This document shows positions 27,999 through 36,591 of a stretch of 64,000 bases of DNA, piece after piece. The first letter of the stretch is position 1; every line of letters begins with the position of its first letter. Made by a program: the position numbers and the translations under genes. The stretch comes from Micromonospora pisi (GTDB taxonomy: Bacteria; Actinomycetota; Actinomycetes; Mycobacteriales; Micromonosporaceae), in the NCBI RefSeq assembly GCF_003633685.1, contig NZ_RBKT01000001.1, forward strand, positions 2,728,001 through 2,792,000, given 5' to 3'. The notes under the pieces are model-generated. The model had not been told where the DNA came from, searched no databases, and saw only the letters and a program-made list of their open reading frames with translations.

Positions 27999-28202
27999 AT
28001 GAGTCAGTACGGCCAGCAGGGCGAGCAGAACCAACCGGCGGTCGGCGAACCGCCGCAGCAGGGGCAACAGGACCAGCAGGACCAGCAGCAGGGCGACCTC
28101 GGCGAGCAGGAACAGCAGCAGCCCGACGAGCAGTTGCTCACCGGTGAGCAGGTCGGCCAGGAGCCGCAGGCTCCCGAGGGTTGGTCTGACCTGGAGGAGT
28201 GA
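27999..28202 (+). CDS. Gln-rich hydrophilic small protein
   Basis: 67 aa, about one third Gln (22 of 67), no Cys, acidic and probably disordered; GQQDQQDQQQGDLGEQEQQQ is a typical stretch. ATG at 27999 has GGAGG 5 bp upstream, which supports translation. No family recognised. A solvent-retaining or stress-related hydrophilin role is conceivable but is a guess. Confidence 0.6.
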   Translation: MSQYGQQGEQNQPAVGEPPQQGQQDQQDQQQGDLGEQEQQQPDEQLLTGEQVGQEPQAPEGWSDLEE

Positions 28203-28266
28203 GGCCGGCCCGGGCCCGACCCGGCGGGCCAGCTCGCCGGGTCCGGTCCTTGCGGCCCTCGACCGT

Positions 28267-28800
28267 CTACTGCGCGGGTTCGCTGCGGCCCTCGGCCGCC
28301 TGCTGCGCGGAGGCGTACGCCAGTTGCAGGAAGTCCGACGCGGCGATCGCGGTCAGCGCGGTCGCCACCAGTCGGGTCAGCCGGGGGGCGAGCACCAACC
28401 CGCCGGTGAGCCCGGTGGCCACCCAGACCGCCAGGCAGAACGGACAGCTCAGCAGTTCACCGATCGCGTGCCGGGTGCCGCTGCCCTGGTCGCGTACCTG
28501 CTCCATCACCTCGCCGTTCCCGGTCGGGCGGTCGTAGCTGGTGAACGGGGCGCGCAGCGGGCTGGTGACGGCGTCCTTGCTGAGCAGCCGGCTGAGTTTG
28601 TGTGTGGCGATGCCGAGCAGGACGATGTCCGAGTTCGACGGGGCGTGCGGCACCGGCCGGCCGGTGGCTCGTACCACGCCGGTGAGCCCCGCGATCACCC
28701 CTCCGTAGGCACCGAGTGCGACGAGGTAACCGCCGAGCGGCCGGTGTTCGTGTGGCGCGTACGCCTGCCGCAGCCGCGCCACCCTGCTTCGTACGTTCAT
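28267..28800 (-). CDS. DUF1360-family membrane protein
   Basis: 177 aa. VALGAYGGVIAGLTGVVRA near residue 30, then LLGIATHKLSRLLSKDAVTSPLRAPFT, ELLSCPFCLAVWVA (paired Cys) and a C-terminal helix; these are typical of DUF1360 proteins. Function unknown. Third gene of a small minus-strand operon (29547-28267). ATG at 28800 chosen because the upstream frame is poor. Confidence 0.72.
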   Translation of the reverse strand: MNVRSRVARLRQAYAPHEHRPLGGYLVALGAYGGVIAGLTGVVRATGRPVPHAPSNSDIVLLGIATHKLSRLLSKDAVTSPLRAPFTSYDRPTGNGEVMEQVRDQGSGTRHAIGELLSCPFCLAVWVATGLTGGLVLAPRLTRLVATALTAIAASDFLQLAYASAQQAAEGRSEPAQ

Positions 28801-28853
28801 GACCCGGTCCCCTCGATCGGTCGTGTCCACCGCCGGTGCTCCGGTTCGGCCGG

Positions 28854-29186
28854 TCAGCCGGGGGTCAGGTTCTCCCCGACCTCCCGGGCCAGGTTGACCA
28901 GCGACTCGTCGGCGAGTTGGTCGAGTTCGCGGTCTGGTGGGTCCGCTTCCAGTTCGAGCCGTACCTCGGCGCCCCCGGCGTCGGTGGGGCGGACGTGGAG
29001 CCGGGCCGACCAGGTCGGTGAGCCGGCGGTCTCCCAGTGCGCCCCGAGCGCGTCGGTGACCCGGGCCGGTGCGCCGCCGTCCCGGCGCAGGGGCGCGGGC
29101 AGCCAGGCGTCGACCCGGTCCGGGTCGGTGGCGGTGTTGAAGACCACCTCGGGCGGGGCGTCCATGCCGCGTTCGGCGCGGGCCAC
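28854..29186 (-). CDS. SRPBCC-like small protein
   Basis: 110 aa from GTG 29186, one base after the upstream stop. [21 protein letters not shown] is a START/SRPBCC N-terminal strand, followed by [20 protein letters not shown] and a C-terminal helix ([14 protein letters not shown]). The fold binds hydrophobic ligands; the protein is shorter than most, perhaps missing part of the cavity. Function unknown. Confidence 0.65.
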   Translation of the reverse strand: MARAERGMDAPPEVVFNTATDPDRVDAWLPAPLRRDGGAPARVTDALGAHWETAGSPTWSARLHVRPTDAGGAEVRLELEADPPDRELDQLADESLVNLAREVGENLTPG

Positions 29187-29187
29187 G

Positions 29188-29547
29188 TCAGTTGCCGTCC
29201 CGCAGTCGGGCCGGGTCGACCTCTCGACCGGGGTGCCGGCTGAGGTATTCGGTCTCCAGCTCGGCTGTGCGTCGCAGATGGTTGGCGAGTGCGGTGTCGG
29301 CGGCGTGCCGGAGCGTGTCCAGCCGGGTCCGGTGCAGGCTGCGCAGTTCCCGGATCAGGTCGTCGTCGCCGAGCTCGGCCGGGTCGATGCCGAGGTCGTC
29401 GGTTTCCTCGACCACGACCGCGGCGGCGGTCACCGGGTCACGGTCGTGCAGGTGGTCGCCGTCCCACTCCCCGACCCGCTGTTCAGGGCTGTCGTCGACG
29501 GACCCGGTCATATCGAATTGGGCACCTCGTGCTGAATCGGTCATCAT
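29188..29547 (-). CDS. Small hydrophilic actinobacterial protein (DUF6158-like)
   Basis: 119 aa, start at the double ATG (29547/29544). Acidic N-terminus, then [43 protein letters not shown] and [17 protein letters not shown], a predicted helix pair. The pattern resembles DUF6158 proteins by memory; no function is known. First gene of the 29547-28267 operon. Confidence 0.65.
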   Translation of the reverse strand: MMTDSARGAQFDMTGSVDDSPEQRVGEWDGDHLHDRDPVTAAAVVVEETDDLGIDPAELGDDDLIRELRSLHRTRLDTLRHAADTALANHLRRTAELETEYLSRHPGREVDPARLRDGN

Positions 29548-29680
29548 CGCCCCCGGTTGCTCGACTGGGTTGGCGACTGAACGGTTGCCCGCGTCGGGTA
29601 CACCCCAAACCACACGACGCCGAGCACTACTACGACGCCACGTCGGAGAGCCGGACGGATCGCCGGTACGCTCTAGAGCC

Positions 29681-30094
29681 ATGAGACGGTTGTGGACACC
29701 GGCGTGGATCGCCCGCCACGTGCTCACCATCGTGCTCGTGGCCGGGTTCCTCGCGTTGGGCTGGTGGCAGATCAGCCGGGCCGCCAACGGCAACACCCTG
29801 AGCTGGGCGTACGCCTTCGAGTGGCCGATCTTCGCCGGCTTCGTGGTCTTCCTGTGGTTCCGTGAGGCGCGGCACACGCTGCGCCCCGGGGATCCGGACG
29901 AAGCGACGCCGCCGGTCACCCCGGCCAGAGCTCCGGGCGTACGGCGGCCGGTCCGCTCGGCGCGTACCAGTGCCCGGGTGCTGGTGCCGGCGGAGGAAGT
30001 CGATCCTGAGCTGAGCGAGTACAACCACTACCTGGCGTGGTTGAACGCCAATCCGGGCGCCCGGCCCGGCGACTACCCCGGCCCCGGCCGGTAG
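29681..30094 (+). CDS. Small membrane protein, SURF1-like N-terminus
   Basis: 137 aa. Two membrane segments ([20 protein letters not shown] and [15 protein letters not shown]) precede a basic Pro-rich linker and a conserved-looking C-terminus [23 protein letters not shown] at 29681 has TACGCT eight bases upstream, a leaderless -10 box. Often annotated only as hypothetical. The next gene (DUF3817) follows by 16 bp and probably shares the transcript. Confidence 0.65.
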   Translation: MRRLWTPAWIARHVLTIVLVAGFLALGWWQISRAANGNTLSWAYAFEWPIFAGFVVFLWFREARHTLRPGDPDEATPPVTPARAPGVRRPVRSARTSARVLVPAEEVDPELSEYNHYLAWLNANPGARPGDYPGPGR

Positions 30095-30110
30095 GAAGGA
30101 ACGGAACGAC

Positions 30111-30446
30111 GTGGGCGCAGCCCTGACCCGATACCGTGTGATCGCCTATGTGGTAGGCGTCGTGCTGATCCTGCTGGTGGTGGTGGGAATGCCACTGAAG
30201 TACGGCTGGGACGAGCCGGTGGTGGTGGAGACGGTGGGTCCCGCCCACGGTTTCCTCTACATGATCTACCTGGTGGCCGCGTTCGACGTGACCCGCAGGG
30301 CCAAGTGGCCGCTGGGCCAGATGCTGCTGGTGATGCTCGCCGGCACTGTCCCGTTCGTGTCGTTCTACGCCGAACGCGTGGTACGCCGACGGATCAACGC
30401 CCAGGTGCGGGAGGAGCAGCCGCAGCCGCAGACCGTGGCCGGCTGA
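30111..30446 (+). CDS. DUF3817-family membrane protein
   Basis: 111 aa, about three membrane segments. YRVIAYVVGVVLILLVVV, MPLKYGWDEPVVVETVGPAH and GFLYMIYLVAAFDVTRRAKW match DUF3817. GTG at 30111 has an AGGAAGG-type Shine-Dalgarno. Function unknown; the neighbouring 29681 gene is a probable partner. The 196 bp between this gene and DUF397 shows no gene I can support. Confidence 0.75.
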   Translation: MGAALTRYRVIAYVVGVVLILLVVVGMPLKYGWDEPVVVETVGPAHGFLYMIYLVAAFDVTRRAKWPLGQMLLVMLAGTVPFVSFYAERVVRRRINAQVREEQPQPQTVAG

Positions 30447-30642
30447 CCCCCGGCCGGTCGGGCCCTCGGGCGCCCCTCCCGCACGGCAACCGGGCACGCT
30501 CCACGTCGATTCGATGCCGTACGTCCGGATCGGGCCCGTTGGCCGGCGATCCTGAGTGAAGCATGAGCCGGTACGTGAATCCCGTGCCGTGGGGCACTCC
30601 GTACGGCGCGTCACCGGCCGGCCCGGGCGCCCCGGCGGGCAC

Positions 30643-30843
30643 TCAGCCCCGGTCGAACTCGCCGAGCCGGACGGTGTCGACGAATGCCTGCCAGGCGGTC
30701 GCCGGGAAGACGACGTGGCGCTCGGGGTCGGTGGAGTTGCGCACCGCCATTCCCGCTGTCACCTCGGCAACCTCGACGCACTTCTGCGATTCGCATCGAG
30801 TGCTCTTCCGCCACGTACCCGCGACGGAATCCGGCTGCGACAT
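30643..30843 (-). CDS. DUF397 protein
   Basis: 66 aa: SQPDSVAGTWRKSTRC..., CVEVAEV and VRNSTDPERHVVFPATAWQA, the canonical DUF397 motifs. ATG 30843 has GGAGGACGC before it. DUF397 proteins are the small partner of XRE-DUF5753 regulators in actinomycetes (WhiJ/AbaA-type pairs) and are thought to act with or against them. Here the pair is divergent. Confidence 0.85.
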   Translation of the reverse strand: MSQPDSVAGTWRKSTRCESQKCVEVAEVTAGMAVRNSTDPERHVVFPATAWQAFVDTVRLGEFDRG

Positions 30844-30995
30844 GCGTCCTCCTCGGCACCCGCTACCTTCACGGCAGGTGCCGCGACGAGCAGACGATAC
30901 CGGTCGGCCAGCGGGGCGGATAGCCCGCAAATGCGCGCATTATGGTGCTTCATTTCTGGGTTACACCGAGTGCCACGGTACGACTCCGGCCCGCT

Positions 30996-31018
30996 GCAAA
31001 CCTCTGGTGTTGGTTTGC
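30996..31018. promoter_or_regulatory. Candidate operator between DUF397 and XRE genes
   Basis: GCAAACC (30996-31002) and GGTTTGC (31012-31018) form a perfect 7-bp inverted repeat with a 9-nt spacer in the 375-bp divergent gap. TAGCCT at 31029-31034 could be a -10 box towards the XRE gene. The rest of the gap shows nothing I can assign. Confidence 0.45.
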
Positions 31019-31218
31019 GCGGCCGGTGTAGCCTGCACGATAGCCTTCCCATCTGGTAGGTAGCCGATCGCCAGGTGGCACCCCGGAAACACCCCCGCTC
31101 CGAGGAATCACCCGCTCTGAGAAGGACCGGATCCGTCCAGGACCGGATCTGACGACACCGGCCAGCGCCCCCTCGCTCAGCCGCCGGTGTGGTGCCGTTG
31201 ACGGAGAGAAATCTGCTG

Positions 31219-32082
31219 ATGAGCACGGCATTCGGCCCAACGGTGGGCAGACGCAGACTTCGCTCGGCGATCCGCCGGGCCCGGGAGGCCTCCGGGCTGA
31301 CCCAGGAGCAGGTCGCTCTTGCGATGGACTGGTCGCTCTCCAAGCTGATCCGGATCGAATCCGGCTATGTCTCCATCTCCACCAACGACGTCAAGGCCCT
31401 GCTGCACCACTACCAGGTGACCGATCCGGCCCAGGTGGCGAAACTGGTGGAACTGGCCCGGGTGGCAAGGCAACGCACCTGGTGGTCGCAGTACCGGGAC
31501 AGCGTGCCGCCGGCGTACTACGCGTACATCGGCCTGGAGGCGGAGGCGTCACGACTCTGCTTCTACCAGTCGGTCGGCATGCCCGGTCTGCTCCAGACCG
31601 AGGCGTTCGCCCAGGCCGTGGTCCGGTCCGTGATACCGAACTTCAGTGACGCGAGCGAGGCCCAGGCGTCGGTGGCGCTGCGGTTGCGGCGCCAGCGCGA
31701 GGTGCTCGACCGGCCCGACCCACCGGTCATCGACGTGGTGCTCGACGAGGCGACCCTGCACCGCCAGACCGGCGGTCGGGACGTGATCCGCGAGCAACTG
31801 CTCAACCTGGTCCGGCTCGGCAAGGTGGAGCACATCACGGTGCAGGTGTTGCCGTTCACCTCCACCATCTACACCCCACTCGGCCAGTTCGTGATCGTCT
31901 GCTTCGACGGCTCCGAGGAGACGGACGCGGTCTATCTGGAGAGCACCGGCCTGGAGGACGTCCTCGACCACCCGGAGTCGGTCACCTCGCACCTGATGAC
32001 CTTCGAGGGACTACGACGGGCGGCGATGAGCCCGGCGGAGTCCCTCGAACGGATCGCGGCCATCGCGCACGATCTGGCCTGA
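31219..32082 (+). CDS. XRE-family regulator with DUF5753 sensor domain
   Basis: 287 aa. HTH about 11-70 (LRSAIRRAREASGLTQEQVA, then SLSKLIRIESG). The DUF5753 domain follows: WWSQYRDSVPPAYYAYIGLE, GLLQTEAFA, and DEATLHRQTGG. DUF5753 probably binds a ligand. ATG 31219 has GGAGAG about 10 bp upstream. Together with DUF397 it makes the pair type widespread in Streptomyces and relatives, with roles in development and secondary metabolism. Confidence 0.88.
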   Translation: MSTAFGPTVGRRRLRSAIRRAREASGLTQEQVALAMDWSLSKLIRIESGYVSISTNDVKALLHHYQVTDPAQVAKLVELARVARQRTWWSQYRDSVPPAYYAYIGLEAEASRLCFYQSVGMPGLLQTEAFAQAVVRSVIPNFSDASEAQASVALRLRRQREVLDRPDPPVIDVVLDEATLHRQTGGRDVIREQLLNLVRLGKVEHITVQVLPFTSTIYTPLGQFVIVCFDGSEETDAVYLESTGLEDVLDHPESVTSHLMTFEGLRRAAMSPAESLERIAAIAHDLA

Positions 32083-32113
32083 TCCGGCACGGCACTGTCG
32101 AGCGGGGCGCGGG

Positions 32114-32662
32114 TCAGTGGGCCGGCGGCTCCCAGGGCGGCGGCGCGGTGACGACCGGCTCGGCCACGCCGCCGTACCGGGCGACCTCCTGTGCCCGGCG
32201 CAGGGCGCGCGTGAGCTGGCCGAACTGACGCTCCTGGTCGCTGCTGAACAGAAGCATCATCTCGCCCCGGTAGCGGCCCCACAGTTCCCACGTCGGCGGC
32301 CGCAGCCTGTGCCCGAGGAACGCGAGGAGCACCGGCACGAACGCGGCGGCACCGAGCGCCAGATAGGTGGCGGCGTTGAGTCGGTAGAACTCACCGGTGT
32401 AGCCGAACGCGATGCCGATCACGACCAGCACCCCGCCGGTGACCACCACGGCCCGTACGGTGAGCGGGTCGTGCGGGCCGCGCGCGGTCCTGAGTTGGGT
32501 CAGCTCGGCCACCGGGAACCGCCGTCCGGCCACGGTGAACCATTCGCTGGTGACGCTGACTCCCGGTCGGCGGTAGAAATCCACCGGCGCCGGCCGATCG
32601 GCCCCTCGCCCGGTGACGGATTGTGTACCTGGTCGGCGCGCGGAGTCGCGAGTAGGATGCAT
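32114..32662 (-). CDS. DUF6232-like two-TM protein
   Basis: 182 aa. TSEWFTVAGRRFPVAELTQL near residue 40, two adjacent membrane segments (VVVTGGVLVVIGIAFGY, ATYLALGAAAFVPVLLAFLG), then LWGRYRGEMMLLFSSDQERQ and a C-terminal helix. The layout matches DUF6232 proteins as I recall them. ATG 32662 follows GGAGG. Convergent with the XRE gene, 31 bp apart. Confidence 0.66.
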   Translation of the reverse strand: MHPTRDSARRPGTQSVTGRGADRPAPVDFYRRPGVSVTSEWFTVAGRRFPVAELTQLRTARGPHDPLTVRAVVVTGGVLVVIGIAFGYTGEFYRLNAATYLALGAAAFVPVLLAFLGHRLRPPTWELWGRYRGEMMLLFSSDQERQFGQLTRALRRAQEVARYGGVAEPVVTAPPPWEPPAH

Positions 32663-32722
32663 GACAGCCTCCAACGGCTCGTGAGGCGGGCTGTGGTGTG
32701 CGTGGTGAAGAGTGGTTGTAAA

Positions 32723-32770
32723 GATCGGCACTTGGTGGCAGCCAGGTGCCGATCATCGTTTTGCAACGAT
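32723..32770. promoter_or_regulatory. Back-to-back hairpins upstream of the DUF6232 gene
   Basis: GATCGGCACTTGG (32723-32735) pairs with CCAGGTGCCGATC (32742-32754) with one mismatch, directly followed by ATCGTT/AACGAT (32755-32770) around TTGC. They lie 60 bp upstream of the DUF6232 start inside a 740-bp gap. The stretch 32771-33050 shows no gene or clear signal. Confidence 0.5.
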
Positions 32771-33085
32771 GCCGTTGCGAGAAATCGATTCCCGCTCTGC
32801 AATCATTGTGCGAAGCACGTGCCAGGAGAGGGAAGGGCTATTTCAGCCACCTGGCAGATTTCCAGGCGGCAGCTAGCTCACTGGACAGATTTATGTCCTT
32901 CTTTGCGGTGCTTTAACCTACCGACAGCCCGTACCTCATTTGCCAACACCGGCCAAAGGGGCAATCGGCGAGTCCCGGTGCGGGATCCACCGCTTATATC
33001 ACCAAGCGGTTCCGCCTCACCACGCCACGTGATCAGGGCATTCGAGAAATCGTTCACCTCGTCACAGAATGATCGACCCCCACTG

Positions 33086-33402
33086 TTGCCGCGACCGGTT
33101 CGGGGACTAGGTTGGTTTTCGCTGGTCCGGTGGTCAGTCATCCCCCTGGGTGACGCCGGCCCGGCGCCGCCGAACCGCACCGGCCGGACGTGACCGCGAG
33201 GTGACACTCCGCAATCGCGCCCGGGACCGCTCCACAACGGACGCGACCGCCCCCGGGCGGAAACGGCCGATGTGCCGGGCCTCACGCCCGAGGGCGCGCA
33301 CCGCGCGACCGAGCGGACACATCGGCTCGACCTCGTACCCGAGCACCGGGACCAGAGGTCGCGACATCGATCGGCGGCGAGAACGGAAGGGGCTCCGCAC
33401 TC
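33086..33402 (+). promoter_or_regulatory. Promoter and long structured leader of the NlpC/P60 gene; possible c-di-AMP-type riboswitch
   Basis: TTGCCG (33086-33091) and TAGGTT (33108-33113), 16 bp apart, fit a vegetative promoter and would give a leader of about 280 nt. The leader holds GGGTGACGCC (33148-33157), CCGAACCG, a CCGCCC/GGGCGG hairpin (33248-33261), and a stem GCCGATGTG/CACATCGGC (33266-33274 with 33318-33326). TCACCTCG (33054) and CGAGGTGA (33197) also match but start before the promoter. The gene class is often under a ydaO c-di-AMP switch; the match to its consensus is only partial. Confidence 0.38.
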
Positions 33403-34365
33403 TTGCCATCCGCGCGGATCCTGTTGCGCTCGCTCGTCCTGGCGGGTCTGGCGGTCGGGCTGATCGCGCCCACCACGATCGCCCAGGCGGAACCCTCCGC
33501 CGCCGAGCTGACGCAGCAGATCAACAAATCCTCCACCGAGCTGGAAAAGATCGTCGAGTCGTACAACAAGCTCAACGAGCAGATCAAGGGCACCAAGGCC
33601 GCGGTCGCCGACCTCGGCACCAAACTCGGCCCGCTGGAGCAGCAGGCGACGCAGAGCCGCGCCGAGGTGGCGGCGCTCGCCACCAAGGCGTACAAGGCGG
33701 GCGGACTGCGTACGGCGGACGCGCTGCTCGGCGACAACGCCGCCGAGAGCCTGGTCAACCGGCTCGGCACCCTCGACTACCTGGCCCGGAACCGGGAAGA
33801 GCAGCTCGCCGGCCTGACCGCCGCCCAGCAGGAGTACATCGACCAGAAAGCCCGGCTCGACGCCACGCTGGCCCGGCAGACCTCGCAGGCCAAGGAACTG
33901 GACGCCGGCAAGAAGAAGATCGAGGGCGAGATCAAGAAGCTCTCCGAGATGCGCCGCAAGGCGTACGGTTCGGTGAGCACCAGCGGCAGCAAGTACACCG
34001 GCAAGATCCCTGCGGTCTCCGGCAAGGCTGGCGTCGCCGTCACCTACGCGTACAACGCGATCGGCAAGCCGTACGTCTGGGCCGCCGAGGGACCGAACGG
34101 CTACGACTGCTCCGGCCTCACCCTGGCCGCGTGGAAGGCCGCCGGCAAGTCCCTACCGCACAACGCGGAAATGCAGTGGAACCAGGTGGCACACATCAGC
34201 CGGGGTTCGCTCCAACCCGGTGACCTGGTCTTCTACAGCGGCCTCGGGCACGTTGCGCTCTACGTCGGCAGCAACCAGGTGATCCACGCACCGAGCTTCG
34301 GTGAGAACGTGACACTGGCCAGCGTCGACATGATGACCCCGTACGGCTACGGCCGGGTCGGCTAA
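33403..34365 (+). CDS. NlpC/P60 peptidoglycan endopeptidase, coiled-coil RipA-like
   Basis: 320 aa with a TTG start and GGAAGGGG upstream. Signal peptide (LVLAGLAVGLIAPTTIAQA, cut after AQA). A long coiled coil spans about 30-180 (ELTQQINKSSTELEKIV, ARQTSQAKELDAGKKKIE). The NlpC/P60 domain has Cys236 in YDCSGLT, His283 in LGHVALYVG and His295 in VIHAPSF. It cuts stem peptides in septal peptidoglycan; the coiled coil usually self-inhibits or recruits it to FtsEX or similar. Confidence 0.88.
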   Translation: MPSARILLRSLVLAGLAVGLIAPTTIAQAEPSAAELTQQINKSSTELEKIVESYNKLNEQIKGTKAAVADLGTKLGPLEQQATQSRAEVAALATKAYKAGGLRTADALLGDNAAESLVNRLGTLDYLARNREEQLAGLTAAQQEYIDQKARLDATLARQTSQAKELDAGKKKIEGEIKKLSEMRRKAYGSVSTSGSKYTGKIPAVSGKAGVAVTYAYNAIGKPYVWAAEGPNGYDCSGLTLAAWKAAGKSLPHNAEMQWNQVAHISRGSLQPGDLVFYSGLGHVALYVGSNQVIHAPSFGENVTLASVDMMTPYGYGRVG

Positions 34366-34374
34366 CCTGCCCGG

Positions 34375-35064
34375 GTGACCACGCCCGAGAGCACCGACGC
34401 GCTGGCGGGTGCGGCGATCGAACGCCTGACGCCGTACCTGCCAGCGGTCGGCACGACCGGCCCCGACACCCCAGGCGTGGATTCCGCCGCCCGGTCGCTC
34501 CACCGGACCGTCGCCGCCCGGCTGCACGCCCTCGGCGAGACCGAGGCGCTGGCCGAGTTCGTCCGGCAACCCCGCAACAATTCCCTGGTACGGCGCCTGC
34601 TCGCCACGGCGATCCGGGAGGACCCGGCGTACGCCGCCGAACTCGCCGCCGCCGTGGCCGCCGTCCCACCCCCCAGCGCCGCGTCGCAGACTCCCGCCGG
34701 CCCCGCGACGGCGACCGCCGCCGCCACCCCAACACCGGCTCCGCCCGGAACCGGACGCCGGTTCTCCCGGCGCGCACTCCTCATCGGGTTGACCGTGGTG
34801 GTCGTCGCGGTGGCGGTGGTCTGCCTGATCGCCCGGAACATCCTCGGCGACCTCGACGACAGCGGTGGCCTGACCAGCCAGTCCTCCTGCGCGGATTTCC
34901 GCCAGGCACCGAGGGAGGACCGGATGCGGGCACTCCAGGCGATCGCACTGGCGCGGGGCGTTCCCGAGTTGGACAGCCCGTTCGGGCTGACCGCGGTCAC
35001 CGAGGCCTGTGCCACCCAACCGGAGCGGCGCGTCGGCGACGTGGTCGCCAGCTTCCGCGACTGA
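34375..35064 (+). CDS. Single-pass membrane protein
   Basis: 229 aa from GTG 34375. Helical N-terminal domain (LHRTVAARLHALGETEALAE), Pro/Ala/Thr-rich linker, one membrane segment (RRALLIGLTVVVVAVAVVCL about 135-155), then a short Cys-containing outer domain (SSCADFRQAP..., EACATQP). TAACCT (34363-34368) six bases before GTG is a plausible -10 box and its first three bases are the stop of the NlpC/P60 gene. Function unknown. Confidence 0.6.
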   Translation: MTTPESTDALAGAAIERLTPYLPAVGTTGPDTPGVDSAARSLHRTVAARLHALGETEALAEFVRQPRNNSLVRRLLATAIREDPAYAAELAAAVAAVPPPSAASQTPAGPATATAAATPTPAPPGTGRRFSRRALLIGLTVVVVAVAVVCLIARNILGDLDDSGGLTSQSSCADFRQAPREDRMRALQAIALARGVPELDSPFGLTAVTEACATQPERRVGDVVASFRD

Positions 35065-35078
35065 CCCAGGTACGCGTG

Positions 35079-35107
35079 CGGCCGGCGCCCTGTCGGGGCA
35101 CCGGCCG
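35079..35107. terminator. Bidirectional terminator hairpin
   Basis: CGGCCGG (35079-35085) pairs with CCGGCCG (35101-35107), with an inner GCCC/GGGC stem and a short loop. It lies between the convergent membrane-protein and sigma-factor genes. Confidence 0.65.
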
Positions 35108-35159
35108 TGGCTTGCTCGCGTTGTCGGTAGGCGGCTGGCTGTTCGGTCAGGCGGCTGCT

Positions 35160-36161
35160 CTAGGCGGCCTGGAGGCCCTCCGCACGGGCCAGCTCGCGGA
35201 GCCGGCCGAGCGCCTGGATCTCCAGTTGACGAATCCGCTCACGGGAGAGCGAGAAGCGCGAGGCGACCTCGGTGAGCGAGTGCTCGCGGCCGTCCTCCAG
35301 CCCGTACCGGGCCCGCATGATGCCCGCCGAACGGTCGTCGAGGTGGTTGAGCAGCCCTTCGATCCGCTGCCGCTCCAGTGCGGTCAGCACGATCTCCTCG
35401 GGCGACGGGGCGTCGCTGTCGGCGACCAGGTCACCGAGGTTGGTGTCGCCGTCGTCGCCGACCGGGGTGTCCAACGACACCGTGTCCTGCGACCAGCGCA
35501 CCAGCTCGTGCACCCGCTCCACCGTTACGCCCAGGGCCGCCGCGATCTGCTCCGGCTCGGGGTCGGAGCCCAGCTCACGGGTGAGCTGACGCGCCACGTT
35601 ACGCATCCGGTTGACGTCCTCGACCAGGTGCACCGGGAGCCGTACGGTCCGCTCCTGCTGGGCGATCGCCCGGCTGATCGCCTGACGGATCCACCAGGTG
35701 GCGTACGTCGAGAACTTGTATCCCCGCTCGTAGTCGAACTTCTCCACGGCCCGCACCAGGCCGGTGTTGCCCTCCTGGATCAGGTCGAGCATCGGCATCC
35801 CGGAACGCACGTAACGACGGGCGATCGAAACCACCAGTCGCAGGTTCGCCCGGATGAACAGATCCTTCGCCCGCTCCCCCTCGACCACCAGGCGCTCGAG
35901 CTCCTCGCGACCGACGCCGTCCGGAACCTGCTCGGTGTCGAGCAGGTGTTCCGCGTAGAGGCCCGCCTCGATCGACTTCGAGAGGTCGACCTCCTTGGCC
36001 GCGTCGAGCAGCGGTGTGCGCGAGATCTCGTGCAGGTAGACGCCGACCAGGTCGCGCTCCTCGGCAACCTCGTCGGTACGCATCACGATGCTCTTCTCCA
36101 CGTCGCTCACGGTCCCCTCGTCTGCCCCGGTTGCCCGGTTACCTGCCATCCCCACGTTCAT
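35160..36161 (-). CDS. Sigma-70 family factor, HrdB/SigB-like group 2
   Basis: 333 aa. Regions: DLVGVYLHEISRTPLLD (1.2), LFIRANLRLVVSIARRY (2.1-2.2), MLDLIQEGNTGLVRAV (2.3), FDYERGYKFSTYATWWIRQA (2.4), region 3, and SLTEVASRFSLSRERIRQLE (4.2 HTH). No long N-terminal acidic region, so it is a principal-like (group 2) rather than the essential sigma. ATG 36161 has GGGAGGG upstream. Convergent terminator follows. Confidence 0.88.
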   Translation of the reverse strand: MNVGMAGNRATGADEGTVSDVEKSIVMRTDEVAEERDLVGVYLHEISRTPLLDAAKEVDLSKSIEAGLYAEHLLDTEQVPDGVGREELERLVVEGERAKDLFIRANLRLVVSIARRYVRSGMPMLDLIQEGNTGLVRAVEKFDYERGYKFSTYATWWIRQAISRAIAQQERTVRLPVHLVEDVNRMRNVARQLTRELGSDPEPEQIAAALGVTVERVHELVRWSQDTVSLDTPVGDDGDTNLGDLVADSDAPSPEEIVLTALERQRIEGLLNHLDDRSAGIMRARYGLEDGREHSLTEVASRFSLSRERIRQLEIQALGRLRELARAEGLQAA

Positions 36162-36591
36162 CAGCCCTCCCCCGTAACCCCTGCTGTGCCCTGTGGCGCT
36201 GACACCTACACAACAGTTGAGACGCGTTGGGGATTCCATCTCGTGGGTCGAAAGTGTCACGAATGCCTGAGTAGTTCCTGTGAGCACGATCGAAGCTTGC
36301 TGTCAGGAGGCCCGTTCAACTGCCCGAAACCCGGTTCCGCGCTGATTCGCGGATCGGTGGCGCAGCCCTTGAGCCTGCTAAATGGCAACACCGCGACATA
36401 ACGACGCGCAGCGATCCGCATCACCGCTGGCCTGCGATCCTCGTCACTGCAACAACACGCGCCAGGACCCTGGTCGGTTCACCACGGTCCGGGAATACCC
36501 CTGTGAGTGGTGAACAATCCGGCCGGCGCGCAAAGTCCCCTTGATCAACAGATCGCGGTGTCCGCATACCGACCGCCCCCGGCGCCGACAG
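36162..36591. other. Non-coding gap between sigma factor and RpiR regulator
   Basis: No gene seen. TTCACCAC (36478-36485) and GTGGTGAA (36507-36514) form an 8-bp inverted repeat, and CCAGG/CCTGG (36462-36473) a small hairpin; they lie beyond the RpiR gene stop and may end its transcript. The rest is presumably the sigma promoter region, but I cannot assign boxes. Confidence 0.4.

Noticed and set aside
30563-31063. Plus-strand frame starting MSRYVNPVPWGTPYG
   Set aside because: It overlaps the DUF397 gene in antisense and has no family signature.
33054-33204. Firm ydaO riboswitch call with P1 TCACCTCG/CGAGGTGA
   Set aside because: The outer stem lies before the likely promoter and the 3' consensus is incomplete, so it is kept only as a candidate.
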